The notes under the pieces: generated by a model
Told to the model about the DNA's origin: nothing
The model's input: the letters and a program-made list of their open reading frames with translations, nothing else
The model's database searches: none
Shown here: piece by piece, positions 46,970-58,800 of the stretch
How positions within the stretch are numbered: position 1 is the first letter of the stretch
How the letters are laid out: the number at the start of each line of letters is the position of its first letter
Made by a program: the position numbers and the translations under genes
Assembly (NCBI GenBank): GCA_043228905.1
Contig: JBHGNT010000015.1
Coordinates: forward strand, 3,224,001-3,288,000
Direction of reading: 5' to 3'
DNA: 64,000 nucleotides
Origin: Azolla caroliniana
Lineage: Eukaryota; Polypodiophyta

Positions 46970-47545
46970 TTCTCTTCTCTCTTTTTGGGGGGTTGGGGGG
47001 GGGGGGGAAGCTTTCCATATTTATGGAAAATACCCCTAATACCCCCCCCCCCCCCCCCAAAAAAACCTCTCTTTCTCTCTCTATTCTGTATATAAGTTTT
47101 CAATATCTATAGAAATACCCCTGCTCTGTTTCTGTCTGTCTGTGTGCCTTGTCTGCTCTGTGTGCTGGTTTTGGGAACAGAGTGACAGAGAAAGAGAGAG
47201 CTATATATATATATACATATATGTACATATATTCTCTTTCTCTCTTCCTGTTTGCCTTTTCTTCTTCTCCATTCTCTCATTACATCAAAATGGAGACCTC
47301 CTCCTAATCTCTCTCTCTCTCTCTCTCTCTGTATATATACATATCTCTGTGTGTGTATATATACATATCTCTTTGTGTGTGTGTATATAGACATATCTCT
47401 CTGTGTGTGTTTATATACATATCTCTGTGTGCTTGTGTATATACATATCTCTCTGTGTTTGTATATACACATATCTCTCTTGGTGTGTATGTATACATAT
47501 CTGTGTGTGTGTATATATACATATATATATGTATATGTGGTATCA
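46970..47545. repeat. Simple repeats in the promoter and 5' leader of the PB1 gene
   Basis: G run (46987-47008) and C run (47042-47058), (TC)n at about 47311-47330, then from 47331 to 47540 about nine units near TGTATATATACATATCTCTG. These open repetitive Tyr/Ile/Val frames on both strands that are not genes. Confidence 0.85.
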
Positions 47546-47559
47546 TCAATATAGATTCC

Positions 47560-48911
47560 ATGGCCCCCCGCCGCTCCGATCCCAATTCCCTTCTCTCCAC
47601 GGCTGCCGCCAACAACAGCATCGGCATCGGCGGAGGCGACACCATTAGAGATAGAGATCGGAGCGGCAGCAGCTCTCGATCGTCTCCGGAATATCCCGGG
47701 GAATATTCCGTCCCCGGGCCAGGAGGAGGCAGCCATCCCCCTCACGATGTGTCGCGGGTGAAGCTCATGTGTAGCTATGGCGGCCGGATTCTGCCTCGGC
47801 CTCACGACAACCACCTGCGGTACGTAGGCGGGGAGAGCCGGATCGTGGTGGTGGGCAGGACAGTCTCCTTCTCGGACCTCACAGCCAAGCTAGCCAGGAC
47901 CTTCTCGGCTTCTTACCACAATTCCTCATCAAATTCATGCCCTAATTCCTCTTCTTCTTCTTCTCCTCCTCCACCTCCTCCTCCCCCTTCTTTGCTCCTC
48001 ATCAAATACCAGCTCCCTGGCGAGGATCTCGATGCCCTCATCTCCGTCACTTCGGATGAAGACCTCGAGAATATGATGGAAGAATATGACAGGCTCAGCT
48101 CGGGGAATCGCTCCTCTTCTTCCACCTCCTCTTTGATTTCTAATTCGGCCTCCTCGATGATTTCTTCTTCTTCCTCTTCCTCTTCTTCTCGCCTCCGGCT
48201 GTTCTTGTTCCCTTTGAAACTGCAGCCTGAAGTATCTTCGAGGAGCAATAGCCAGTCTTCGAGCTTCTCGGACACGCGGGAGAGATGGTTCCTAGATGCT
48301 CTCAATGGCTCCTTACCAATGGCCCCTCCTCGAGACCTCCGCTCCGAATCCATCACATCTTCCATCTTCTCCGAAACGCCACCAGACAACTACAGCCATA
48401 ACCTTCATGGTGGTGGCACCTCCTCTTCAACAACTAGTGGCCACGTTGATCTGCTTGAAGAATGGGCGGCAGCAATTAGCTATGGAAATAGCAGTAATCA
48501 TCGTAGCTCACCTTCGGCAGATGCACATCTTCCATCTCCAACCCATCAAAATGCTGCTGATCTAAGTATGGATTCCACCCTTCCTTCCTCTAATTTGTTA
48601 GGTTCGTTGCTAGACCTTCAGCAACCTTCTTCTGCGATATCAGACGAGTTCTCTTCCGCTCCAGCCTCGCCTTCCTTATTACTCAAAACGAGGTCTCCTT
48701 CTGTGGCTCCCTCGTCTTCTTCTTCTGTGTCGGCCCCTCCTGTGGTCCTGTCTTTGTTGTCTGACAGGTCTCAATATGCTGTCACCAAAGGGCAGTCCGG
48801 ACCTGGCACCGACAGCAATCTAATGGCATTGTGTGGTTATGGCGAATCAATATCACAATATCAAGATCAAAGGTTAGTGAATCAAACTGTAGATGGTGAT
48901 GTCAGTAGTGG

Positions 48912-48942
<31 letters not shown>

Positions 48943-50265
48943 GCCAGGTTAGAGCAAGTATCGGGCTTCGAGAAAGTCCATGGCCATGAATTGATAACTG
49001 AAAGGTTGAACAAATTGAGTGTCGAGGAAGGATTTGTACAGCAAGGTATTCTTCCTTTGTTTCCCCTATTCGATGAGGATGTGATGACCCCCCCTTCATG
49101 TGGGAAATTTCAGAATCCAACAGAGTTTCAATTGATAGAGGAGGAAGGCTTGGTCTCGACCTCAATGCCCCCTATGGTTTCTTCACGACAAGGTATTCTA
49201 CCCAGAAGCTTGAGTGAATCAATGGAAAGACAGCGAACAATGATGAATTCACGTGTGGCTTGCCGTCCCGTAACAGCTGAATCTGTAATCATGGGATCGA
49301 AGCCAGATGGAGATGAGACAATTGTACAACGAGATGAGTTCTCACCGCCATTGGTTCATCAATCACCGATAACGAATTCTACTCATCTTCTCAAGCCATT
49401 GGAGAAACCATCCAGAGAAGACAAGAATATCGTTATTCCAAATGCTAGCCCTGAAGATGCATTAGGGGAAGGAGGCCATTTCCAGCATCCTTTGTCTTTT
49501 AAGGCTGTTTCTTCTGCAATTACAAGCATATCTTCACCTTTGATACATCCTACAAGCATTCAATCGAAGATACATAGACCTTTGGAACCGATGGAGGAAG
49601 AAATTAAGTTTGGGGATCCTCATTTGTCTCAGGTAACTCCATTATCTATTGATTTGAACACATCACCATCACGAATAAATATGTCTCCAAGAAGGGCAGC
49701 TATAGTGCCAGTAACTGATGTAGAGTTGAATTATCAACAAACACTATTACCACAGCAGGGGTCTTTGGAAGATTTGAATGTTGTTTCTGGTGCAAACCCA
49801 CCATCAATGTTTTCATTGATGGGTATTGAAGGTGTGAAGGGAAGTAAGTCCTCAAATGTGCATCAGCAAGGCAATGAAAACATAGATTTCCATAGGCAAA
49901 TTAGGAGTGATCCGTTTACTACTGTCGTTGAGCCCATTAATAACAACCAAGACTACAGTCAATTCACTCCTTTAAGTCCTAGCACTCCAGAGAAGAAACC
50001 ATTTGTTCAGAAAGTGGCTTTGCCTCATGCGGTCTCATCTGCACAATATGGCTACTTTGTTCATATGGAGCATCCAGATGCATCATCACATGCAACCAGG
50101 ATGCCTTTGTACAATTTCACCTCCAATGTCATGATAGGAAATCCGGCTGGGGCGGTGCCTTATGTAGGTGCTAATCCTTTTGTGGACGACTTTAGTCAGA
50201 GTTCTTCTTATCAAGATGCACTGGATATTCTACCTCCGGATCAACCTCAAAGGCGTTATATGTGA
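47560..50265 (+). CDS. PB1-domain (octicosapeptide/Phox/Bem1p) protein
   Basis: A single-exon frame of 901 codons from the ATG at 47560. The frame is open further upstream, but only through microsatellite, so this first ATG after the repeat is chosen. A PB1 domain at about residues 65-215 begins VKLMCSYGGRILPRPHDN, with the conserved basic Lys, and carries the acidic OPCA motif GEDLDALISVTSDEDLENMM near 150-170; it ends RLRLFLFP. Two Ser/Pro low-complexity inserts (about 123-146 and 187-212) interrupt the fold between strands. The rest is disordered: Ser-rich, with an Asp run near 447-460 and no second domain I can name. PB1 domains pair head to tail with other PB1 proteins. The plant family this resembles is largely uncharacterised, so its partner and role are unknown. 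No membrane segment or signal peptide is seen. Confidence 0.88.
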
Positions 50266-52817
50266 GACACATGATGCACCTAAGAGGACGTTTTCATCAA
50301 TAAAACCATGGCATGACAATAGACATAGAAAAAGAAATCGATGGCACGTGTTATACACTTCAGTCATCACTGTACAAAGTTCAGACCCACCTACCTCTTG
50401 TGTGAGTATATGCATATTTCATAATGTTGACTGTTGCTGTTTGAAATCTAGAGAAAAAGCTGGATTGTTAAATTTTGTACACCCACTTTGCTGGCGTCTT
50501 GAGATCTACATAGGTTTTATGTCTTTCCATATCCCCTATTTTTATCGTGTCTCTATTTTTACCGCTATTTTGGTGATTGTTACGGCTTGTTACCCTAGTA
50601 AGGACATCAATTAGCGCAGTTTTACTGTGCAAGAGTTCATTAATTTTTCAGCTTTGTGAATAGAAGGCAAGATGATGCCTTTGTTTTTGTATCACATCAG
50701 TGAATAATATAGAACATTTACTTCCATAAGCTTATGGCATGTGTCCCATTCTTTCAGGTACATATATAGATAACACTATTTTGTGTCTCATCGCATTAGT
50801 ATATATTGTCTGGGTATTTTGATCTTGCACACAGCTAGCTGCAAGATTGTATTCTCTTAATTTTAAACAGAGGTTGATAGTTTTTATCACTCATATTATT
50901 GTCAAAGCAAAGCAAGGGTCGGTCAAGGAGCACATGTGAAGGATGGTAATCTCTCTTGAGTTTGAGTAGGCAAGATCAAGGCATCCTTGTTAACTGGATA
51001 CTTGTAGATTAAAGATTAATACATCACTAATTTCCAAGTAAAAGCAATCGGGCAATTGCCATGATAGCAACAATGATGAAGTCTTCAAGATGGTGACCAT
51101 GGACATCTCGTACAATTGTGACCCCCCATTTGAAGGCTCCTTGGAATGTGCTAAATCCACACTCATTACAAAATAATTGAAGTGGATGATAAATGATGGC
51201 ATAAAAGTTATGTAGACAGATTTTTAAAATTCTCATCGATTTTGATTCTATGTAGTGAATAAGAGAATCTAAATTAAATTGTATCACTTTCAGGGAATCT
51301 TGTAATGAAATGAAAATGTCACCTTCATGATAGCATTATGGTATTCCAACAATTCAATCTTATCTTCCATCCTTCTTTTAATATGATTCACTCTTGCAAC
51401 ATCCAAGCATCATTTATGTATTGTTTTGAGCCCAAATAAAAGTGTCACCTTCAACATAACATTATGATATTCCAACAAGTGAGTCCTTTTGATATGATTC
51501 ACTCCTACATCAAAGCAGCATTTATGTAATTGTTTCAAACCCAAAACTCTCACCATCATGTAAGGGTTACAACGCTATTTGGATATTTAAACTCAATTAC
51601 TGGATCATATTAAAAGATGGAATGCATTCCATTCTTTGAAGAAAGTTTGATTGTTGCCTTACATCATATGGTTAAAATGATTATTCTAAATCCCAAATGT
51701 CGCCTGTTTAAGAGATTCAAAAAGTGCTCTAAACTGTCATCACCATCAAAGCAAGGAACAAAATTAAACTGATCAAGTAACAGATAATTGAATTCTGCAT
51801 TATTAGATACGAAGTTATGTAGGACTAAAAGTTCGAGAAATATCATGATATAACATCAATGAGCATTTGCTAGGGATAGGAAAGCGTACTTGAATGCACC
51901 AAAGATACCTTATGTTACATGCAAAGTGCAAAATATATATTTATTTCCATTCTTGTCACATTTCAAAACACTGGTAATGCTAATGCTAATGTTCTTAATT
52001 GCCATCATCGACATTTTATGATGCATGCCAATGGGAGTTATCATATGGAACGCAAAGTCAGGGTTCAAATTGAAGGTCCAGACCTATAGGACCACATTGG
52101 CTTCATTAACTGTACTTTACATATGTCACTGCCCATTCCAATAAAAATCTAGATAAAGGAATCTGAAGTTCTTTGGGCCATCCTTAGCAGAGATTAACCA
52201 GACTAGATTAGATACACCTAACAATAGATCGTACAATTACTACATAATGAACCAGTGCTTAAAAACTAATGTGAATTTATCGAGGATATTCTGAGATACA
52301 CTTCAGAAACACCACACAAATGAAGTTAAGTTTATGGTAAACAAAAATAAATAAAGACAGATTTTGAATACCTCCGAATAAATGAACATGCTGTAAAAGA
52401 GGAACAACAATATTCAGAGAACATCAAATAATATATAACTCGAGATAAAAGGTGGCATCCAAATTATACAATTCGTGATGCAAAATTGATGCGAGTGTAT
52501 TATGTCAATTTTATACACTAGAGTGATGGCCTGTATCTATTGAAACTGGTGAAGATCTGTACCTGTTGAAGCTGTTCTCTAACCATATACTACAATCTAA
52601 GCATGTACAAGAGTTCTTGCCTAGTGAATTAGGCAATATCCACACCCAAGCATACAGAGGTCTTGTATTGACATCTGATGAATTTGTCTTGGCTACAATA
52701 CAACTAGAATATGTCAATCTGCTTCCCCAACAGCTGACTAACATCTCTTATTGGATCACTTTCAAATACTCGATGCTTCAAGGTTCAGTGTGTATACTGT
52801 GCTTTTTTCTGGCATAA
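50266..52817. other. Intergenic stretch between convergent PB1 and RAD50 genes
   Basis: It should contain both 3' UTRs. Apart from the tandem duplication near 51318 I see no gene or mobile element. Confidence 0.5.
51318..51545. repeat. Tandem duplication of about 120 bp
   Basis: Two diverged units begin GTCACCTTCA near 51318 and 51444. Both contain a GCATTATGGTATTCCAACAA-like tract, ATATGATTCACTC and CATTTATGTA. Confidence 0.75.
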
Positions 52818-55800
52818 TCAATCAAATATCTCCTGTGCCTCAATTATACTATGTTGACTGCAGAACACATAAAGAAATTAAGGAATAACGACAAGTTCAT
52901 GTTCACAGATACAGGTTTGAAAATAAAACACAAAACACATTCTGGTCGTACTGCTCATCTTTGGAGATTCTATAGTATTTCTCAGCATGCTGCCGTTGGC
53001 CAATAAGCTGAGCAAATCTTTCATCATGTGTGATAACGATCAACTGAAAATTTTCCTGCCCCTTGCGATCTTCCATAATCCTTCAACGCCACACAAACAG
53101 TGTATTATTCAATATTATGGTTTCGACATGAGTTTTTAAATAGAAGAAAAAGCAAACAGTGATCATGTTATATACCTCACAAGAGCAGCAGCCAAACTCT
53201 CTGCATTACGCCCATCCAAGTTGGTGGTCGGTTCGTCTAGAGCCAAGATTCCACAGCTAAGGCAGAAAGTTTCTGCCAGTGCTAGCCGGATAATTAATGA
53301 CGCAAGAACCTGAGCTCATATATACAATTGTCATGCATAAATCCTTATCATATATTTAGGTTAATAAAACATACATTTAATGAGGGAATACCTTTTGCCC
53401 TGCACTGCACCGCCCACGCATTTCTAGCTCTGCATCTCCACTTTGCATAACCACCTTTATAAAATACTTGAATATCAAAACATAACTATATTTGGTATTA
53501 TATATAGAAACATCCAATAGATGATCCAGCAGTGTAATGGCTTAAAACATAACGCATGTTATTATTATGCACACCAATAAGAAAGCATTTCACTTTACCC
53601 TGTAACTATACGATCTAGTTCCTGCGCCCTCTGTATCCGATCGTAATGCTATATAGTCAATATCTTGCCCTTGATATGTTTGTTGCCACAACTCTTTTAT
53701 GATTTTGTTGATTTCCTCCATTTTCATTGTGTGGAACCTCATTAAAGCCCTGAGAGCAGCTAGAATCAGGTACATCTACCAAATGATGAGAACACGAGCA
53801 GTGACTTGCAGTTACACATTCCCAACCTGTCAAGTGCATTGTAGTACTTATCCAGGTCCTTGTTAGCCATCTCTGTTGTCTACATAGTCAATAAATCAAC
53901 AAAATTGCTACATGAATAGAATATCATTTTTCGTATTGAAATGGCTAGAAATGGCATAAAACGAATCAGGAAACCCCGAACACCGTAGCACCATATTATT
54001 ACTTATACAACATTCAGTTAATTGTACTTCACAAGAAAACGTGAAAATTAGACTTTTACTTGCATTCACTGAAACAAGACCATAAAGAATCAGCTATCAA
54101 GAATGCAGCCCTTAAAACCAACAAAGATGAAAGGGTGGCTGATCATATCAAGACCCTTTTTTATAAAAACAGGGCCCCTAAGACAATATATAAATAAGAA
54201 AAAATCATTTACCTTCAGTTGGATAAGTTGGCTGCAGTAGCGTTTCTCAATATCTTTGTATTGAGTTTGCTTCAGTTCAGTACTATTTCTGCCAATGCTA
54301 CTCTGATACACAGATAGTGTGCCTTTACTTCTGTCTAGCTGTCGCAGGCTCACAATCAGAAAAACCAAAATCTTTAACCAAATAGTGGAGGAATCTATCT
54401 ATGACACCATACCATACACCTCACAGCAAATAGAAAATGACAGAAAGAAAGATATATTAACATCTTTTAAGAGGCCAACATAACCTATAAGACCAAAAGA
54501 GGGAATACATGCAAGAACGTTCTCGCTCCATTCAGAACAAACCAAAATAAATTCACGAAACTACCGACCATACCATATATTCCCATTAACTAAGCACGTG
54601 ATGTGGTAAGATTCAAACGATTTCCAACTTGTGCCAATTCAAGATAAGGCTGTCTCCGGAAAGATATATTAACATCTTTTAGGAAGCCAAAATAGCCTAA
54701 AGGACCAAACAAGAGAAGTGTTTCTCATCTCGAGAACCAACGAAATTAAATGTAACTAAGTAAAAACTTAAAAAGTGACCTAGGAATCCTGCTAGCTATA
54801 CATGTAAGATTATTGAGCTAGATAGATTGTAATTTTTGTTTTCGCAAGATCTCCAATTTTGTCTTTGCAAGATCTCTAGCACGGGTCAATCCAAAATGGA
54901 GAGATCTCCAAAGTGAGGTAAGCACCTGCAATTGCAGGAAGTAATGGGCTTTATCTATAGACAAAAAAGATGGTGAGATGGTGCTCCACAAGGTATGCAC
55001 AACAAATTGCGATTACCTGATCTATTTTACCCCTGCTGCAATGTCCTGATCGGGCTGTTCATGTAGAATTACTCTATTGAGCACGACAGAACTAAGATTC
55101 ATTGAAAAGAATTACTCTATTGCTAATGTTGTAAAATTACAGTTTGCTAGTAATCTAAGCTGTTTGAAATAGGATTTTGGAAAGTAATGTATATTTGTTT
55201 GTAATATAGGCAATGTTGACAGAAGTTTATGACTTTTGTGCACAATTTCTCCATTAACACTTTCGTATGTTGTTAGATATAATCAATGATCAACCCCAAG
55301 TTGTAAATCTATCCCCATATGTACTCTTCGAGTGCACATTTTGTGATAGCTATTGTGCAACTCAACCAAGGTGTCAATCTAGGAAACCGTAGATGCGTAG
55401 GACACAATGTATTTAGGAAAGAGCGAAGTAGGCTAATAGGATTGGCTAATCAAATCAACTAGAAGAATATTTTGTGGCAAGTGATGATGTACTTAATCTT
55501 GATGTATGTGACATTGACTATCTAGCACTAGCTTGTATCTAGGGAGCTGGGTCATATTAAATGACAAGTCAGTTGACAGAAAAGGAATATCTCCACTACT
55601 ATCAACCAACATGCACATGTAATGTTACACTCAGACCAAACAAAGAATATAATCCACTCTCTTACACAATGGTGTTATGATCATTAGTCCCCACTAATTT
55701 TGTAGTGAGCTGGTCCAGATCCCATCTAAGCTCTAAGGTGTGAGCTCATGGGCGAACTACTATTGTGAGCTACTCTCATATGTAATAGAAGTTTTGTTTT

Positions 55801-58800
55801 CACATATCCATCTCTGTGATTGTAACTCTATATACCTATCTAATCGATTCACAATATTTCTAACATATGTAATGTTACAAACACAATGCAATAGAAATAT
55901 AAGATTGTTTTGAGCAAGATTTTGAAGCACCATAGTTAATGATTTAGGAAGTTCTTGAACATCTAAACCTAGCTTCCTTTCAGATCCAAATTTTCTATTT
56001 GTGTAGCCCTTAATTGACTTGTCACATTGGTAGGAACGATGGGGCTAAAGAAAGTTGTGATAGTTCTTTGCTGAGGAACTTGTGTGGTTGCATTATTGTC
56101 CTTGAGTGTTCTTGAGTTCTAACAGAGAACAACCCCAAGAACCATCTATTCTCATTTCAATTACCTTGCATAGTGGGCTAACACGTTGGTTAAAGACGCT
56201 CCCTCTTATTTCATAAAAGACAGTATAGTGGTAAACATAGTGTGGTGTGCATGTGTTCCTTTGTGCCACCCTTTTAGCTCACCCTTTTTAGGATGCACAT
56301 ACCCAAGTTGACCCACGCTTTTTAGGATGCATGTGGCCAAAATGACCCACCCTTTTAGCACACCCTTTTTAGCCAAGCCAACCCAAATGGGTTCCGTTGT
56401 ATCAACTATAAATTGATTAAGAAGTAAGAAGCTAAGTAGACTGGTTTTGATCTCTTATGTGCATTTCACATATTGGTGGAGATGCAGGGTACCAGCCCCC
56501 ACATCCAAGCATACACCTCTTCCGCTTCGTAGGTAGCATCGCCCTTGTCACCGTCACCGACACTCTTGTTAGTCTCTTGTAGTATTATCTCTTCCATTAG
56601 CACCACCTTAGTTCACTAGTTAGGCCTCCCGACATCCATTGCTTCCTCCACCCAAGTCTTTTTTTGCGATCGCCATCTATACCTCTCTAGCACGCAAGCC
56701 CACTACACCTTCACCTTAGACACTCTCACTTTCTCACACCACTTTTATGTCTTGCCCCACCAACTCTTCCCCCTCACCTTAGGTTGCCCACTAACTTATT
56801 GTCCCATGAGTTTCTCCGATCCCCCTCCTACACGATAGCCCTCCTGTCCCCCATCTCAGCCAAGTCCAAGTGGCCCTTAGTCCACAAGGGTGATTGATCT
56901 TTCTTTGCCAAATGATCTTTTCCCCGATCCCCCTCTAACACGATAGCCCTCCTATCCCCCACCTCAGCCAAGTCCAGGTGGCCCTCAGTCCACAGGAGCG
57001 ATTGATCTTCACCGCCATATGATCTTTCCTCGATCCCCCTCCAACACGATAGCCCTCCTGTCCCCCACCTCAGCAAAGTCCAGGTGGCCCTCAGTCCACA
57101 TGAGCGATTGATCTTCGCCACCATATGATCTTTCCTCGATCCCCCTCCGACACGATAGCCCTCCTGTCCCCCACCTCAGCAAAGTTCAGGTGGCCCTCAG
57201 TCCACAGGAGTGATTGATCTCTATTCGCCGATTGATAGCTCGTTTTCCATCACTAGCCCATTCAACTATCAAGGCCAACAATTCCACGGGGATGTCCTCA
57301 ACATCGTTGCAACTCAACTACGTGTCCATAGATGTTTACATCCCCACACCATCTTCACCAAACGCCTCAACAAGACCCTCAAACACGAGATGGCTGCATA
57401 AATCAACCCTTTTCGAGCACTCTATGGGCGTAACCCTCGCCTCGCACTAGAATCATCCATGGATTTCCATTTGAAACCTGCCATCAGATGCTCCCCTCCT
57501 TCGACAAGCCACTGTTCTTGTTCTTGTTCATGTACCTGTCATGTTCTTGTTCATGCCCCTCAATCTCTTGTTTCTCGCAGGGGGGAAATGTGGTGTGCAT
57601 GTGTTCCTTTGTGCCACCCTTTTAGCTCACCCTTTTTAGGATGCAAGTACCCAAGTTGACCCACCCTTTTAGCACACCCTTTTTAGCCAAGCCAACCCAA
57701 ATGGGTTCCGTTGTATTGACTATAAATCGATTAAGAAGTAAGAAGCTAAGTAGACTAGTTTTGATCTCTTATGTGCATTTCACAATAGTGTCCTCTTTTT
57801 ATGGGATCTGCCTCAATAAGGGCCTGGAGGTCAATATGTGATCCCTTAAAAACTCCTACCTATCCAACTGAACAGCAGTCATTCCTCTCTGCTCATACAC
57901 TTAATGCTAAATATAGGATTAAGTCATATAGTTAAGCCAAGTAATGGAAAATCAAGATTGTCCTAAAACTGTTGGGTATCATGGGTCTCCATTGTTCTAT
58001 CTAGCTAGCTGGGAAACCTTCACATAGAGCTCTATTAAAGATGCGTGCTCGCAACAAGATCAAGGTGTCACATGCATAGATAAAGTGCTCACGAGAGAAA
58101 GAGAGATATATTAACGTCTTTTAAGAAGCCAAAATGGCCTATAAGACCAAATAAGAGATTACATCTTAAGTGTTGTCTCGTCTTTGAGAACAAATCAATA
58201 TTACTCAGTAAATATAATAATAAATAAGATAACAAGAGAAGAGGGAATCTGGTTTTTGCTACATGTGAGATTCTCAAGTTAGATATATTGCAACTTTTTC
58301 TTCAAAAGATCTCTAGCATAGGTCAATCCAGAATGGAGAGGTCTCCGAAGCGAGGGAAGCACCTGTGATGGTGAGAGATAATGGCCTTTATCTGTCGATG
58401 ACAAGGGTGTTGAGGTCGTGGTCCATGGGGCCGGGGCTTATGTGCACGACAATGCCCTTTGTCCAGATGGGTGTGGCCCATATGCATGACAAATTGTTAT
58501 TGCCTAAGCCATTGTAAGGCCCATTCGAATGTTATGGTCAATGCTTTAGTTGTGTAAACTTTGATTGACCTGTATTGCGGGGGTGTTGGGGTAAAGGCCC
58601 CAAGCACTTCCCTCTTGTATATATTTTGAACCTTCCATGTGAAAGCTCCCTTCGAGAGCTTTCTAGACATATATTTACTACATTTTTGGCCCCAATGTGG
58701 GGGGTTATATGCATTTACATTATCTTTATAACTTTTGGTCATTGGCTGTGTGTGAACGTATTAGAAATATTGAGAATCGAGTAGATAGGTATATAGAGTT

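Larger units (their letters stand above)
56241..57784 (+). mobile_element. Small non-autonomous LTR element (TRIM/LARD-like)
   Basis: LTRs 56241-56470 and 57589-57784, both TGTGGTGTGCATG...CATTTCACA, flanked by a 4-bp duplication ATAG (56237-56240 and 57785-57788). A primer site TGGTGGAGATGC sits at 56474 and a purine tract GGGGGGAAA ends at 57588. The interior is only about 1.1 kb and has no protease or reverse transcriptase. The 5' LTR has about 34 extra bases from a partial internal repeat. A short in-frame relic near 57350-57450 (TLKHEMAA, stop, [16 protein letters not shown]) resembles the C-terminal part of gypsy integrases. It must borrow enzymes from another element. Confidence 0.88.
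54660..58010 (-). mobile_element. LINE copy split by two LTR insertions, RAD50 intron
   Basis: Tail at about 54660-54720; 3' UTR to about 55060 (TCCAAAATGGAGAGATCTCC, GGTGAGATGGTGCTCCACAA); more at 55970-56240 (GATGGGGCTAAAGAAAGTTG, CCCTCTTATTTCATAAAAGA) and after 57784. The interruptions are a solo LTR and a small LTR element. Rejoining ...GGTAAACATAG with TGTCCTC restores the LINE order seen at 20325-20345. Confidence 0.7.

Noticed and set aside
47107-47814. 235-codon minus-strand frame overlapping the PB1 start
   Set aside because: It is mostly translated microsatellite and antisense to the PB1 exon; no family motif.
56828-57124. 98-codon minus frame with three repeats
   Set aside because: It is the antisense translation of the 106-bp tandem repeat in the small LTR element.
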